The notes beneath the pieces were generated by a model. The model saw only the letters and a list, made by a program, of their open reading frames with translations. It ran no database searches and was not told where the DNA came from. A DNA stretch of 64,000 nt. It comes from Chloroflexota bacterium (GTDB lineage Bacteria > Chloroflexota > Anaerolineae > Anaerolineales > Villigracilaceae). Each line of letters begins with the position of its first letter. Position 1 is the first letter of the stretch. The stretch spans positions 62,001 to 126,000 of the forward strand of contig JAPLGS010000139.1 of the NCBI GenBank assembly GCA_026390015.1. Reading direction: 5' to 3'. Shown in pieces: positions 45,220 through 56,400 of the stretch. The position numbers and the translations under genes are program-made.

Positions 45220-45396
45220 TTACTTCACAGAAGTTTTCGCCTCATGCGTAACTTCAGCTTGATCCTGTTTTCTAACGCTTATCAACCACCCGACAATAAT
45301 TAATAACAGAAAGAACGCGATCCCAGCGAACAACAAGCCCTGCAAACTCATATTTGGACCTTCTCCTCCTTCAGATAAAAAACGCATTGCCAACAT
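45220..45396 (-). CDS. Small single-pass membrane protein
   Basis: This 58-aa protein has one hydrophobic helix (GLLFAGIAFFLLLIIVGWLI) with a charged C-terminus and no recognised family. The ATG at 45396 has GGAGGCG at ideal distance; an internal ATG at 45351 also has a good site. It is upstream of the cytochrome c lipoprotein gene and might be a small partner of a respiratory complex. Confidence 0.6.
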   Translation of the reverse strand: MLAMRFLSEGGEGPNMSLQGLLFAGIAFFLLLIIVGWLISVRKQDQAEVTHEAKTSVK

Positions 45397-45593
45397 ATTC
45401 GCCTCCGTATGATTTTTTATACGGAAGTTATACGTGAAAATATACTTCATGTCAAATGGAAAAACCAGAGACGATTTCCAACTCAGCTACAAGGCTAAAA
45501 AAAAACAACGAGGAGGATCGTGTTTTTTGTTGAGTTATATATTCGGCACGCGGTAAGGTAAAATTCAACCTCCCTTTCAATTGGAGAAACGAT

Positions 45594-46475
45594 ATGAGCC
45601 TTAAAACTTGGTTTAAGATTATTGCCTTATTTCTGCTTGCCCTTGTGTTCTTTTTACGGCTTACATCCCGCCCTGCCCCGGTATATCCCTACTATTCAAG
45701 CGATATGAAATATCCACTTGTCATTGCTCACCAGGGCGGGGACGGTCTCTGGCCCGGCGACACTCTCTTTGCATATCAAAATGCTGTCAAACTCGGGGTA
45801 GACGTTCTCGAAATGGATATTCACATCACCAAAGATGGAGTGCTCGTTCTCATGCACGATGAAACCGTTGACCGCACCACAGACGGCACAGGCGACATTG
45901 AGTCGATGACGCTCGCAGAACTCAAGCAGTTAGACGCAGGCTACGGCTGGACTTCAGACGAAGGCAAGACCTTCCCCTTCCGCGGACAGGGGATCACGAT
46001 AACTACGTTAGAGGAAATGTATCAAACCTTTCCTGACAAGCATATGACCATCGAAATCAAAATGTCAAACGCTGCAATGATAAAACCATTTTGTGAATTG
46101 ATCCGCCAATATAATATGCAAGACAAAATATTGGTCGCGTCTTTCTTCGACGACAAGATGAAGGATTTCAGGGCTGAATGTCCTGAAGTGGCCACTTCCA
46201 GCGCGAAGAATGAAACGACTATTTTCGTATTAGCCAGCAAGGTATTCCTCGCTGGTTTTTACTCGCCCAAATTTATAGCATTGCAAGTCCCCGAAGAATC
46301 GGGGGGGATCACAGTGATGACCGAAGCATTCGTCAAAACCTCACATGCGCGCAATCTCACCGTCGAGGTTTGGACGATCAACGACACCGAAACCATGCAG
46401 AAACTCATAGACTGGGGAGTGGGCGGCATCATTACTGATAGACCTGATTTAATGATGGACTTGTTGGGAAGATAA
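45594..46475 (+). CDS. Glycerophosphodiester phosphodiesterase
   Basis: This 293-aa GDPD-family TIM barrel has IAHQGGDGLWPGDT (the usual HRG reads HQG here), the metal-binding EMDIHITKDG and LVLMHDETVDRTTDG, and IEIKMSN. It hydrolyses glycerophosphodiesters from lipids to glycerol 3-phosphate. An N-terminal helix (residues 5-22) anchors it to the membrane. TTGGAG precedes the ATG. Confidence 0.92.
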   Translation: MSLKTWFKIIALFLLALVFFLRLTSRPAPVYPYYSSDMKYPLVIAHQGGDGLWPGDTLFAYQNAVKLGVDVLEMDIHITKDGVLVLMHDETVDRTTDGTGDIESMTLAELKQLDAGYGWTSDEGKTFPFRGQGITITTLEEMYQTFPDKHMTIEIKMSNAAMIKPFCELIRQYNMQDKILVASFFDDKMKDFRAECPEVATSSAKNETTIFVLASKVFLAGFYSPKFIALQVPEESGGITVMTEAFVKTSHARNLTVEVWTINDTETMQKLIDWGVGGIITDRPDLMMDLLGR

Positions 46476-46509
46476 GGATAAAGGCAAACATATACCCGCG
46501 CTCATGTTC

Positions 46510-47070
46510 TCAAATTTCCATCCATATAGTTCTATCTCCAAAAGATGGTTTCACCGTTGGTTCAACTACAACATCAGGATATCCAACATAGATAAATCCT
46601 GCAATACATTGATCTTCAGAAAAGCCAAAAAATTCCTTCACCTTCGAATCACGCGCCCATTCGCCGGTACGCCAGATCGCACCAAGGCCGAGTGCGTGCG
46701 CGGCCAATAAAATATTCTGGCATGCGGCGGAAACAGCAGAAATATTTTCCACCTCGATTACTTTTGGCTCAACTGGTTTATCGATACCAACTGCGATAAT
46801 GACTGGCGCGCGGAGCGGCAATGCGCGGGTTTTATCCAAACCCTCTTGCGGCAGATCAGGGAAACGGTCATGTTGTGAAGCGGCCATTGCATCGCCTAAT
46901 TTATTACGCGCATTTCCCGTCAAAACAAAAAAACGCCACGGCCTCACTTTGAAATGATTTGGAGCCTTGTTGCCGGCATCTAATATTTTTTCGATCATGT
47001 CCCGCGGAAGTGAATCCGTTTTTACTTTGCTGACAGAATGTCTCGTATTGATCGTTTCAAATAATTCCAT
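46510..47070 (-). CDS. Nitroreductase-family flavoprotein
   Basis: This 186-aa protein has the FMN-binding RHSVSKVK start, APNHFKVRPWRFFVLTG and the C-terminal GLGAIWRTGEWARD and FIYVGYPD blocks, most like the YdjA/NfnB group. It reduces nitro or quinone compounds with NAD(P)H; the natural substrate is unknown. It is divergent from the deacetylase gene. Confidence 0.9.
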   Translation of the reverse strand: MELFETINTRHSVSKVKTDSLPRDMIEKILDAGNKAPNHFKVRPWRFFVLTGNARNKLGDAMAASQHDRFPDLPQEGLDKTRALPLRAPVIIAVGIDKPVEPKVIEVENISAVSAACQNILLAAHALGLGAIWRTGEWARDSKVKEFFGFSEDQCIAGFIYVGYPDVVVEPTVKPSFGDRTIWMEI

Positions 47071-47115
47071 GTTTCCTCAGTGAACAAAGACGCTTGCGGG
47101 TAAAATTATCTTACC

Positions 47116-48153
47116 ATGAAAATATTCTACTCCGAAACACATCGCAAACATTATCCGCCTTTCGAGGTTTTCGATGGCGGTAAACGTGTGCCATATCTTG
47201 AAAACCCGGATCGCATGGATCGGATTTTATCCGCGCTTAAACAAAAGGATTGGGCTGAATTTCTTGAACCATCAGATTTTGGACTTGAACCGATCTATGC
47301 CGTGCATGACAAAGATTACACCACCTTCCTCGCTTCAGCGTGGAACGAGTGGCTGGATTCTGACCCCGAAGTTGCCGCCGCCCCTGAGCTGCACGCTTTC
47401 CTGCCCGCGACATTTGCATTGAGACGAACGCCGCATATACCGTCTACACTGCTCGGCAAAGCCGGCTACTACATGATGGATTTATCCGCCTGCATCGTGG
47501 AACATACTTATGCTGCAGCGTTGTCGTCTGTCAACTGCGCAGTAAGCGCAGCCGAATCCACATTCCGCACACAGCGTTCCGCATTCGCTCTTTGCCGCCC
47601 GCCCGGACATCACGCGGGAGTAGATTACGCGGCTGGTTATTGCTTCATCAATAACGCATCAGTTGCCGCGAATTGGCTTTCATCAAAAGGGAAAGTGGCC
47701 TTGCTTGATATAGATTATCATGCCGGAAATGGAACACAGGATATTTTCTACGAACGCGATGATGTTTTGACAATTTCAATTCACGGTGATCCTGATTTCG
47801 AATATCCGCATTACATTGGTTTCGCAGATGAAACGGGCGCAGGCGAAGGAATTGGTTTTCATAGAAATTTCCCGCTTCCTGCAGACACAGATGATACCCA
47901 ATATTTGTCTGCATTGGATGAAGCTTTGGAGATCATAAGAAAATTTGAGCCACAACATCTTGTGATCTCCGCTGGCGTGGACACTTTTGACGGAGACCCG
48001 CTTGGCAAATTCAAAGTCACGCGCAACGGATTTATGGAAATTGGAAAGCGAATCGCTGGATTGCGCCTTCCAGCTGTGATCATCATGGAAGGCGGTTACG
48101 CCAATGAAGCACTCGGCGAAAACATTGTCACGTTACTGGAGCAGTTTAAATGA
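47116..48153 (+). CDS. Histone-deacetylase-family hydrolase (acetylpolyamine amidohydrolase type)
   Basis: This 345-aa zinc hydrolase has RPPGHHAG with the catalytic His pair, GYCFINNASVAA, the zinc-binding DIDYHAGNGTQDIF, SIHGDP and ISAGVDTFDGDP. Bacterial members deacetylate acetylpolyamines or other acetylated amines. Its stop overlaps the start of the next lipoprotein gene (ATGA), so the two are probably translated together. Confidence 0.9.
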   Translation: MKIFYSETHRKHYPPFEVFDGGKRVPYLENPDRMDRILSALKQKDWAEFLEPSDFGLEPIYAVHDKDYTTFLASAWNEWLDSDPEVAAAPELHAFLPATFALRRTPHIPSTLLGKAGYYMMDLSACIVEHTYAAALSSVNCAVSAAESTFRTQRSAFALCRPPGHHAGVDYAAGYCFINNASVAANWLSSKGKVALLDIDYHAGNGTQDIFYERDDVLTISIHGDPDFEYPHYIGFADETGAGEGIGFHRNFPLPADTDDTQYLSALDEALEIIRKFEPQHLVISAGVDTFDGDPLGKFKVTRNGFMEIGKRIAGLRLPAVIIMEGGYANEALGENIVTLLEQFK

Positions 48154-48929
48154 AAAAGCAAGTGTTCACTTTATTGATAATATTGATCCTCCTGACTGCC
48201 TGCAGATCTTCACCCGAAGCGGAGGCAACTTTAACTGCAACATCCATCACAGCCACCGCAGCTTACTGGACAAAGACTCCGACAGTAACGCTCACTTCAT
48301 CTCCAACTTCCACGTCGACTCCAACGATCACGTTATCTCCGACAATCACGCCTTCACCCACGGTCACAGCCACTCCAACATTTTCTTTCCCAAGTGTGAC
48401 CGTCAACAAACAGGCGCATTGCCGTTATGGGCCTGCCGTCGCCTATTTACACGCCGCAGATCTGGCGATTGGAGACATTGGCACAGTGCGCGGAAGAGCC
48501 TTTTACAGCAACTGGCTTTTCATCAAATTTGATAAGATCAATTATTTTTGCTGGGTTGCGCCTTCGGTGGTGGATGTGGTTGGCGATATTAGCAATATTA
48601 ATAAGATCACGCCAGATCTTCAGTCTATTGGCAGCAATAAATATGGCCCGCCTCACAATGTATCCGCTGTCCGAAATGGTGATGAAGTGACCATCAGTTG
48701 GGATCAAATGAAAATGACCACAGACAAGGACCGCGGCTATTTTATTGAAGCATTCGTTTGCCAGAATACTTTTCTGCTTTGGTGGACATTCTCCTATCCC
48801 GATCAGTTCACCACGAGCTATTCAGTCAAAGACGAGGCAGGTTGTACGGGGCCTTCCTACGGACAATTATATACCGTTGAAAAGCATGGATATTCACAGC
48901 CATTGAATATCCCATGGCCCCCACCGTAA
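48150..48929 (+). CDS. Lipoprotein with Thr/Pro stalk and Cys-paired SH3-like domain
   Basis: This 259-aa protein has a lipobox (LILLTAC, Cys18), a Thr/Ser/Pro-rich stalk (about residues 25-80), then an SH3-like domain with HCRYGPAVAYLH, VRGRAFYSNWLFI and FCWVAPSVV. This pattern matches the domain of the lipoprotein at 39166. The final 110 residues hold a fibronectin-like segment with VTISWDQ. Its ATG overlaps the deacetylase stop. Confidence 0.82.
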   Translation: MKKQVFTLLIILILLTACRSSPEAEATLTATSITATAAYWTKTPTVTLTSSPTSTSTPTITLSPTITPSPTVTATPTFSFPSVTVNKQAHCRYGPAVAYLHAADLAIGDIGTVRGRAFYSNWLFIKFDKINYFCWVAPSVVDVVGDISNINKITPDLQSIGSNKYGPPHNVSAVRNGDEVTISWDQMKMTTDKDRGYFIEAFVCQNTFLLWWTFSYPDQFTTSYSVKDEAGCTGPSYGQLYTVEKHGYSQPLNIPWPPP

Positions 48930-48997
48930 GATATTTTTTTGGGACGGATTTTTTACATTCATAGCTGCAAAAAACGCATAGTAATTTACAAATAATT

Positions 48998-49396
48998 TTA
49001 TGGGATCAGGATCGCACCAGACACGTTTGGTTTAAATCCCTTAGGCCAAATCGTGTCTAAAGTATATACAGCCTCATTAAGGTTAGCCCCGTCCAGGTTA
49101 TATGCTCCACTGAGATCAGCTCCGCTTAGGTCGGCATTGCGCAGGTCTGTCCCGCCCATGTTAGCGTTCTGCAAAGCAGCTCCGGTCAAGTTCGCCCTAC
49201 TCAAGTTCGCCCCTCTCAGATCAGCCTCACTCAAGTTAGCCTCGATCAGTGTGGCTCCACCCAAATTAGTTTTGATTAGGTTGGCTTTGATTAGATCAGC
49301 CGCGATCAAATCTGCATTACTCAGATCGGCACCTACCAGCCAACGTGGGCCAGGTTGGTTTAGGAGTGCATATAATTCATTGCTTGTAAATTGCAT
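48998..49396 (-). CDS. Pentapeptide-repeat protein
   Basis: This 132-aa protein consists largely of A-D/N-L-x-x repeats (ADLSNADLIAADLIKANL and onward, about 17 repeats), which fold into a right-handed quadrilateral helix that mimics DNA in some members (Qnr, MfpA). The function here is unknown. It lies downstream of a response regulator gene on the same strand, 19 nt apart. Confidence 0.9.
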   Translation of the reverse strand: MQFTSNELYALLNQPGPRWLVGADLSNADLIAADLIKANLIKTNLGGATLIEANLSEADLRGANLSRANLTGAALQNANMGGTDLRNADLSGADLSGAYNLDGANLNEAVYTLDTIWPKGFKPNVSGAILIP

Positions 49397-49415
49397 AGTT
49401 TTCCCTTTCCACTTT

Positions 49416-49787
49416 TTACGGGGTTATGATTCCAGCTTTATTTAATGCCTCTTCCAGCGCATCGATCGTGGCAGGTTTTATCAACATTGCCTGGGCACCT
49501 GCTTTCATCACAAGATGACGCGTTTCTGGTTGATCATCTGACGTTACCACGATCACGGGTACTTTCCTCAAGCGCGGATCTCGGCGGATATATGCAAGCA
49601 CTTCAGTTCCATCCACGCCGGGCATATTGATATCTAGGCAGACAAAACGCGGAACCATGTGCCCCAAAACTGTCATCGCCGGGCTCGAGCCATAGGCAAC
49701 TCGCGCGGGCAACTCCAACAGTTCCAACATTTGATGTAATGCATCGGCAGTATTGCGATTATCATCAATGATCAGACCATCTTCCAT
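49416..49787 (-). CDS. Single-domain response regulator next to MoeA fusion
   Basis: A 123-aa receiver domain with IIDDNRN, the phospho-Asp in VCLDINMPGVDGTE, IVVTSDD and LIKPA. No output domain. Its ATG directly follows the stop of the MoeA fusion gene (TGAATG), so it is translated from the same message. No histidine kinase gene is in the window. Confidence 0.9.
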   Translation of the reverse strand: MEDGLIIDDNRNTADALHQMLELLELPARVAYGSSPAMTVLGHMVPRFVCLDINMPGVDGTEVLAYIRRDPRLRKVPVIVVTSDDQPETRHLVMKAGAQAMLIKPATIDALEEALNKAGIITP

Positions 49788-51773
49788 TCAGTCCTCCAAA
49801 ATTATTGTGCCCATCACAGACACATCGTACCCCTTCAGGTGAGATACTGCTAATCGAAATTCCGAATCAGCCAGCAGTCCGAAGAGAGGTGCGAGTAGGT
49901 CACCATCTGCATATTCTTTGGGAATCACCAGATCATAGCGTTCTTGAAAGAGCGGAATAAAGTCCAAATCCAAGGCTTGCGCAGCGGCGGCAATCCCGAG
50001 GCCGCAATCTGCGCGGCCCGAAGCGACGGCGGTGGCGACTCCAAGATGCGTATATTCTTCCTGAGTATAGCCGATTATGGAATCAGCGGACAATGCCAAC
50101 GCGTTGAGATGATAATCCAACAAGACGCGCGTACCGGCTCCACGCTGTCGGTTCACAAACTGGATTTGAGGCCTGCTGAGGTCTCCCAAATTTTTTACGC
50201 CTTTTGGGTTTCCCTTCTTAACCAATAAGCCCTGTTCACGCCCAACCAAAGCAACGACCTTGACGGGAATGTTCGGCATGTATTGACGAATATATGAAAT
50301 GTTATATCCGCCAGTTGCGGGGTCGAGCAGATGCGAGCCAGCCAAATGCGCCTCAGCGCGCCGAAGCGCGATCAGCCCGCCCTGCGAACCAACATTCGCT
50401 GATGTAAAGCGACGATCGTGTTCCGCGAGAAATTGGGCGAGCAGATCAAGCGTGAGGTCATGCGAACCGATACAGAAGATCGTTCTTTCAATTTCAGCCT
50501 TGCTTCGATACAAATGAACTTTGACCTGTGCGCCTGCTTCCAGTCCCTGCACACCGCTTGGAATTAATGCAAGTCCGTCGGCTTGAACCAGTGAAGTGAT
50601 CACACCCGCACCGCGCGATAATGGCGCGGCGAGAAGTTTATCTCCAACTTTTCCAACTGCGACTCGCACGAAATCATCGTCACCAGCTGGTGAAACGATC
50701 TTGCGCGTGAGCGTGACCATTTCAGTGGGAAGTTCATTCGCTCTACGTCCCAGCCATTTTGCGAGGATAGATTCAACGAAAATATCCACTGTGAGCGCGG
50801 CAGAGACCGGGTAGCCGGGCACGCCGATAATAGGGATTAGGTTTCCTGTCTCATCATTCCTAAGCCCTAATTCATTTTTTACCATGCCCAAAATTACTGG
50901 ATGTCCTGGGCGGACGGCAACTCCATGAACGAGTAATTGACCTAATTTCTCCACAACTCTAGCGGAGAAATCTTCCGCGCCTGCTGAGGAACCTGCGTTT
51001 AACAAAACAAGATCATGCGTTTGTGCGGCTTCCTGCACGCGTTGACAGATCGAATCAAAATCATCTTTTGTGATTGGATAACGAGTCGGCTCTGCACCCA
51101 TTGCTTTAACTTGCGCGGCCATCACCAATGAGTTGTATTCGAGAATATCACCCGATCTCAGTTTGCTTCCGATCGGAACCAATTCACTCCCAGTTGGGAG
51201 GATCGCAACTTTCGGTTTGCGCGCTACTTTTATTTCCTGATATCCTGCAGCGGCGATTGCTCCCAAATCTGCGGGGCGCAAGATACGGCCCTTTGGCAAA
51301 ACCAACTGAGTCGCGACAATATCCTCACCTAATGGGCGGACGTGACTCCACGGCGCAACGGCGGCGCGAATTCTGATGCAGGTTGGTTGACGAATGTCTG
51401 AGGTAATGTCGCCGTTTTCATCCAGTGATTCTACATTCTCAATGGGAATGACAGCATTCGCCCAAACTGGAAGCGGATCACCGGTATCTACATATTGCGT
51501 GGAATTTTCCTTCAATAAAAAACTAATTGGAGAGGAAGGCTGCGCTCCATTTGTTTTATCAGCGATTACAGCAAAACCATCCATCGCAGAAGCATGATAA
51601 TGCGGCGATGATACCAGCGCCCAGATCGGCTCAGCAGTGACTCTCCCAAGCGCGTTTTCGTTGAGAGGGATCGATTCAACGCCCAGCATTCGCCAAAGTT
51701 CAGCATCCTGCAAGGCTTCGCGCAAACGTGATTGCGCCTGTGAAAGTGGAATATCGTGAAGATAGATTGACAT
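49788..51773 (-). CDS. Molybdopterin molybdenumtransferase MoeA fused to a substrate-binding-protein domain
   Basis: Residues 1-410 match MoeA, which inserts molybdenum into molybdopterin: SSPHYHASAMDGFAV, GDPLPVWANAVIP, LLNAGSSAGAEDF, PGHPVILG and GVPGYPVSAALT. Residues 430-661 are a periplasmic-binding-like domain (PF12727 type) with FVNRQRGAGTRVLLDYHL and ATAVASGRADCGLG. This fusion is known in archaea and clostridia and is thought to sense or bind molybdate or the cofactor. It follows guaB by 13 nt. Confidence 0.9.
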   Translation of the reverse strand: MSIYLHDIPLSQAQSRLREALQDAELWRMLGVESIPLNENALGRVTAEPIWALVSSPHYHASAMDGFAVIADKTNGAQPSSPISFLLKENSTQYVDTGDPLPVWANAVIPIENVESLDENGDITSDIRQPTCIRIRAAVAPWSHVRPLGEDIVATQLVLPKGRILRPADLGAIAAAGYQEIKVARKPKVAILPTGSELVPIGSKLRSGDILEYNSLVMAAQVKAMGAEPTRYPITKDDFDSICQRVQEAAQTHDLVLLNAGSSAGAEDFSARVVEKLGQLLVHGVAVRPGHPVILGMVKNELGLRNDETGNLIPIIGVPGYPVSAALTVDIFVESILAKWLGRRANELPTEMVTLTRKIVSPAGDDDFVRVAVGKVGDKLLAAPLSRGAGVITSLVQADGLALIPSGVQGLEAGAQVKVHLYRSKAEIERTIFCIGSHDLTLDLLAQFLAEHDRRFTSANVGSQGGLIALRRAEAHLAGSHLLDPATGGYNISYIRQYMPNIPVKVVALVGREQGLLVKKGNPKGVKNLGDLSRPQIQFVNRQRGAGTRVLLDYHLNALALSADSIIGYTQEEYTHLGVATAVASGRADCGLGIAAAAQALDLDFIPLFQERYDLVIPKEYADGDLLAPLFGLLADSEFRLAVSHLKGYDVSVMGTIILED

Positions 51774-51786
51774 ATTGTTTTACAAT

Positions 51787-53226
51787 TTAGGTTAGCACAT
51801 CCACATCATGTGGACCGGATTCCTTCAGTCCGGCTCCGGTCATGCGGATAAACACGGCTTTCTGTTGGAAGTCTTCGATCGAATGTGCGCCGCTATAACT
51901 CATGCCTGATTGCAATCCGCCGATCAATTGAGTCAACACTTCACGCGCGCGTCCACGATATGGGACTGCCGCTTCGACGCCCTCAGCGACATACTCCTCA
52001 ATTTCTTCCTGTGTAAGATCGTTGCCTTCGCGTTTGTTTCGATTAATATTTGCCTCGCGTGAAGCCATTCCACGCGACGCTTTATAACGATGGCCTTTGC
52101 GGGTCATGACCAAACCCGGGCTTTCATCTGTTCCAGCCAGCATACTGCCGATCATCGCCGTCTGCGCGCCTGCCGCGATGGCCTTGGCAAGATCGCCGGG
52201 CTGACGAATACCGCCGTCCGCGATAATGGGAATGCCAGCAGACTCGGCCGCTCTGGCACAGTCGATGATGGCCGTAAGCTGCGGAACGCCAGAACCAGCC
52301 ACGATGCGCGTAATGCAAATGGAACCTGGACCCACGCCAACTTTCACCGAGTCAACTCCCGCATCGATGAGTCGTTTCGTGCTATCTGCAGTTGCCACAT
52401 TGCCTCCGATGATCTGAGCCTCGGGAAAATGTTTGCGGATATTTTTTATCATCTCGATCTCAAGCAGCGAGTCGCCATGCGCGATATCCACCACAATGCA
52501 ATCAGCGCCAGCGGCAAGCACTGATTCTACACGATGCATTTCCATATCACGCACGCCAACCGCGGCGCCGACCGCCAACCGTCCACGCGAATCTTTTGTG
52601 GCTCGCGGAAATTGAGTGATCTTCAGAATATCCTTCAAGGTCACGAGTCCGGAAACCTTCCCATCCTGATCTACCAGGGGTAATTTCTCAACACGGAATT
52701 CATGTAATAAACGCTCCGCTTCTTTCAAGGTTGTTTCCGGCGAGGCTGTATGTACGGTGCGAGTCATCACATCGGTGACGGGTCGGCGGTCATCTTCTTC
52801 GAATAATAGATCGCGTGTGGTGACGATACCGATCAACTTTTCATCTTTATCCAGGATTAAAATCCCTCCTGTATTAGTTTCAGCCACCATGCGTTTTAGA
52901 TCACCGACGGTATGTGATTCGGTCATTGTGAAAGGCTTATCCACAATAAAAGATTCCGCTTTTTTAACGCGGTCAATTTGACGCGCCTGCTCGGCGATCG
53001 TCATAAAGCGATGGATCATTCCAATGCCACCCTCGCGCGCCATGGTGATCGCCATCTCGCTTTCGGTCACCACATCCATGTTCGCAGAAACGATCGGCAT
53101 GTATAATGCGATCTTCTTCGTCAGCCAGCTCTTTGTCGAAATCAATCGCCGCGAGTCCACATCAGAATATTGCGGCACAAGTAATACATCATCATAGGTC
53201 AAACCAGTATCTGGCAAAATTATCAT
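51787..53226 (-). CDS. guaB: Inosine-5'-monophosphate dehydrogenase
   Basis: IMPDH converts IMP to XMP with NAD, the committed step to GMP. The 479-aa barrel has [14 protein letters not shown], two CBS domains (about residues 95-210), the catalytic Cys in [30 protein letters not shown] and GMASREANI. Length is standard. It is the first gene of the leftward guaB-moeA-response regulator run and is divergent from the kinase gene. Confidence 0.96.
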   Translation of the reverse strand: MIILPDTGLTYDDVLLVPQYSDVDSRRLISTKSWLTKKIALYMPIVSANMDVVTESEMAITMAREGGIGMIHRFMTIAEQARQIDRVKKAESFIVDKPFTMTESHTVGDLKRMVAETNTGGILILDKDEKLIGIVTTRDLLFEEDDRRPVTDVMTRTVHTASPETTLKEAERLLHEFRVEKLPLVDQDGKVSGLVTLKDILKITQFPRATKDSRGRLAVGAAVGVRDMEMHRVESVLAAGADCIVVDIAHGDSLLEIEMIKNIRKHFPEAQIIGGNVATADSTKRLIDAGVDSVKVGVGPGSICITRIVAGSGVPQLTAIIDCARAAESAGIPIIADGGIRQPGDLAKAIAAGAQTAMIGSMLAGTDESPGLVMTRKGHRYKASRGMASREANINRNKREGNDLTQEEIEEYVAEGVEAAVPYRGRAREVLTQLIGGLQSGMSYSGAHSIEDFQQKAVFIRMTGAGLKESGPHDVDVLT

Positions 53227-53343
53227 ATTCGCTCCTGTAAAGGTAATCGGACGAATTATAATGCGTGATGACTCTTCACGCCTTTAAAATTGGAAATTGC
53301 CCAAGACACAGTCTTTCATTTTCAAAATACACCTGCTTCTCTT

Positions 53344-53372
53344 TTTACCCTTTGAATTTTTATATGTATAAT
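53344..53372 (+). promoter_or_regulatory. Promoter of the kinase-NTPase gene
   Basis: TATAAT (53367-53372) is perfect consensus, with TTTACC (53344-53349) 17 nt upstream. A ribosome site (AAAGGAT) lies between it and the ATG at 53405. Confidence 0.55.
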
Positions 53373-53404
53373 CAGCAAACATTCCTTGAAAGGATCCACT
53401 CTGC

Positions 53405-56400
53405 ATGCTTGGACAAGTACTTGTCAACAGATATAGAATAGATGCTGAAATTGGCAAAGGCGGTATGGGGATTGTATATCGCGGCTATGACACCATGCTT
53501 GCCCGTGAAGTGGCGGTCAAACTCATTTCAAGCACAGGATTAGACACCGAGGGACGAACCCGCCTGCTGGTCGAAGCGCGCGCCGCCGCCCGGCTCAATC
53601 ACCCAAACATCGTCACGATCTATGACGCTGTCGATGCGGAAGAGACTCCCTTCATCATCATGGAACTGGTTGATGGAAAAACCTTGCGCGCCATTCCCAC
53701 CCCAAGTATAGAAGAATGCATTGAATATACGCGCCAGATCTGCAACGCGCTCGTCCATGCTCATGGAAAAGGGATCATTCATCGTGACCTTAAACCCGAG
53801 AATGTGATCCTCACTCCGCAAAACGTCGCCAAGCTAATGGATTTTGGTCTCGCTCGCAGCAGCGATTCGCCTCATGTTACAGCATCAGGCATCATCGTGG
53901 GCACGGCATCTTATCTCGCGCCGGAGCTGATCGAAGGCGGGGAACCCAGCATCCAGTCAGATCTTTATGCGCTTGGCGTGATGTTGTTCGAAATGCTAAC
54001 AGGAATCCAGCCATATAAAGGCAAGGATATCGTCCAGCTCATCTATCAACACTTGAATGCACCAGTCCCTTCAGCCAGAGACATCAGAATTGATATTCCA
54101 ATTGCGCTGAATTCGTTAGTGATGAAATTAATGAGAAAGAATCCTGACGAGAGACCCGCATCTGCATATGATGTTGAGTTGGCTCTGGTATCCTTGCAGA
54201 GTGATCAAGACCGAAAGACTCAGACCATTTCATCCGATGATGCCAAGTTTCAAGAATTACCTGAACTGGGAGAAAAACGTTCCCAGGCCCAAATTAGCTG
54301 GGACAGAAAATGGCAAAAAAAAGGTTATTCAAGATCATCGCTGCCGGTACTAGAACCAACCGAACGTCCATTGATCCTCGCCAACCGAGAGAAGGAACTC
54401 GCTATAGGTGTCGAGTATCTAAAAGATCATCGACTGCTGATCGTCAATGGGATGCCGGGAATTGGCAAAAGCACATTCGCGCGCGCCTTGCTTGAATTTA
54501 TGCCGGCAGAATCGCCGCCACCGTTTTGGTATGACTTTGAACGCCAGCGGAACAGCGGCAATACACTTGGCGTCCTGCTTGATCGCATTTCAAGTTATCT
54601 TGAAAACTGTCTGGGCGGTGAAGTGCGTCAGGAAGTTATGGCATTTCGAAATTCGCCCGAGGGACAAGCCTCTGCATATGAAGTGGACGTATTGATAGAT
54701 TATTTAAATTCGGAAACACCCATCTGGCTCGTTTTTGATAATCTCGAAACGGTGCTCTCACGCGGATCAAACCACTTCAAGGATGAAGGCCTTGAAATGC
54801 TCTTTGACGGCCTGAAGAGCAATACCCATAATGCCAGGATCATAGTCACCAACCCGTTTGTTCCCATTTTGCATAACGAACAGTTTCTGCTTGAGTTTGG
54901 CACACAACCGCTCACCCTGCGCGGACTTGGCGAATCAGATTCAGTTTCCTACCTGCGGGTGTTTGGCCTGGATAAATTCCCGGATGACATGCTTGTGTCA
55001 TTGGCCCGAACTGCCGATGGACATCCATTCACACTAAACCATCTCGCTCATTATATAAAGGCGCTCGGCGTTACATCTGCCGTTGGTGATATTCAAGGCG
55101 GGCTGGCAGAAACCACCGAACGATTTAAAGTATCACTCCAGCAGCGCCTCTCTCCGCAGGAATTCGATGCGCTCCAATCCATAACGATCCTGCACAGGGA
55201 GATATCGCTTGAAGGACTATGCCAAACCGCGCAGGTCACACCTGGCGTAGTTAAAAGATTACGCGAAGAGGGTTTGCTTCAGGCAAGTGACACAGGAAAA
55301 TTTTGGCTGCCCAATATTGTAAAAAATAGTTTAAAACCAGCCAGCCCCGAAGCCACGCAATTGGCACATCTGCGCGCAACCAACTTCTACCGCAACCAAA
55401 AAATCTCACCAACCCGTCAAGGCATCGAGGATTACGCCAGCATTCTTGAATGGCATCATCATGCCGTTCAAGCCGGGGATTCATCCAGTAGTTATTCTGC
55501 GCTTTTCTCAACAGGTCTGAAAGACCAGCTCATGGCGTGGAATGAATACAGCCTGCTTGCCGAGTTATGTGAAGCAACTCTTTCCGTGGTCAGCCCTGAA
55601 CATAAGGAACTTTCCAAACTGGAATTGGGTACGACTCAGCATACCTTGGGCATCCTGCACTTCCTGCTTGGACGATATTTACAAAGCATCGCCCTTCTGA
55701 TAAAAGGACTTGATTCTATCGCTACGAGTGAACAACCGGAACTCAGAATTAGATTACTGATCGACTTGGCTGAATCATATACAGCCAATGGAGATTTTGT
55801 TCCGGCTATGGAAATTTGTCAGCATTCCATGAACGCGCTATCCAGCATAAAAAGTGAAGATCTACTGGCAAAGGCTTTACAAGTCAGAGGCATTATCCAT
55901 CGAGGACAGGGAAATATGGAACAAGCCATAGGCGACCTTGAGAATTCCTTGAAACAATATGAGCGCGTAAATGATCAAGCCGGAATTGCTTATGTCACCG
56001 GCGAATTGGGAATTGTCTATTATTATCAAAATCAATTTGCCAAAGCGCTCGCAAATTATCGGCGCGCACTCAACCTGTGCAAAGCCAGACATGATATGCG
56101 CGGTGCGATGATCGGTCACTTCAACATTGGTGATATCTTACTGCAAGATGAGCAACATGCTCTGGCAACAAAGGAACTTCAATTAGCATGGGAAATTGCC
56201 CGAAAAAGAAAGCTTTTATTTGTTGAGGTCCAAGCGGGTCTCTTCCTGATCGAAGCCAAAATTGCGCTTTCGCGCTTCGATAAATTGGAGGATGAATTAA
56301 GCGAACTAAACTCTTTGATCTCAGATCAAGAATCTCCGCGCCTTTCAGGTCAAGCGCTCGTTCTTCAAGCGAGTCTGCATTGGAAACTAGATGAATTTGA

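Noticed and set aside
45490-45535. A-rich/T-rich imperfect hairpin between the small membrane protein and GDPD genes
   Set aside because: The arms pair poorly and the position is upstream of both divergent genes, so a terminator makes little sense.
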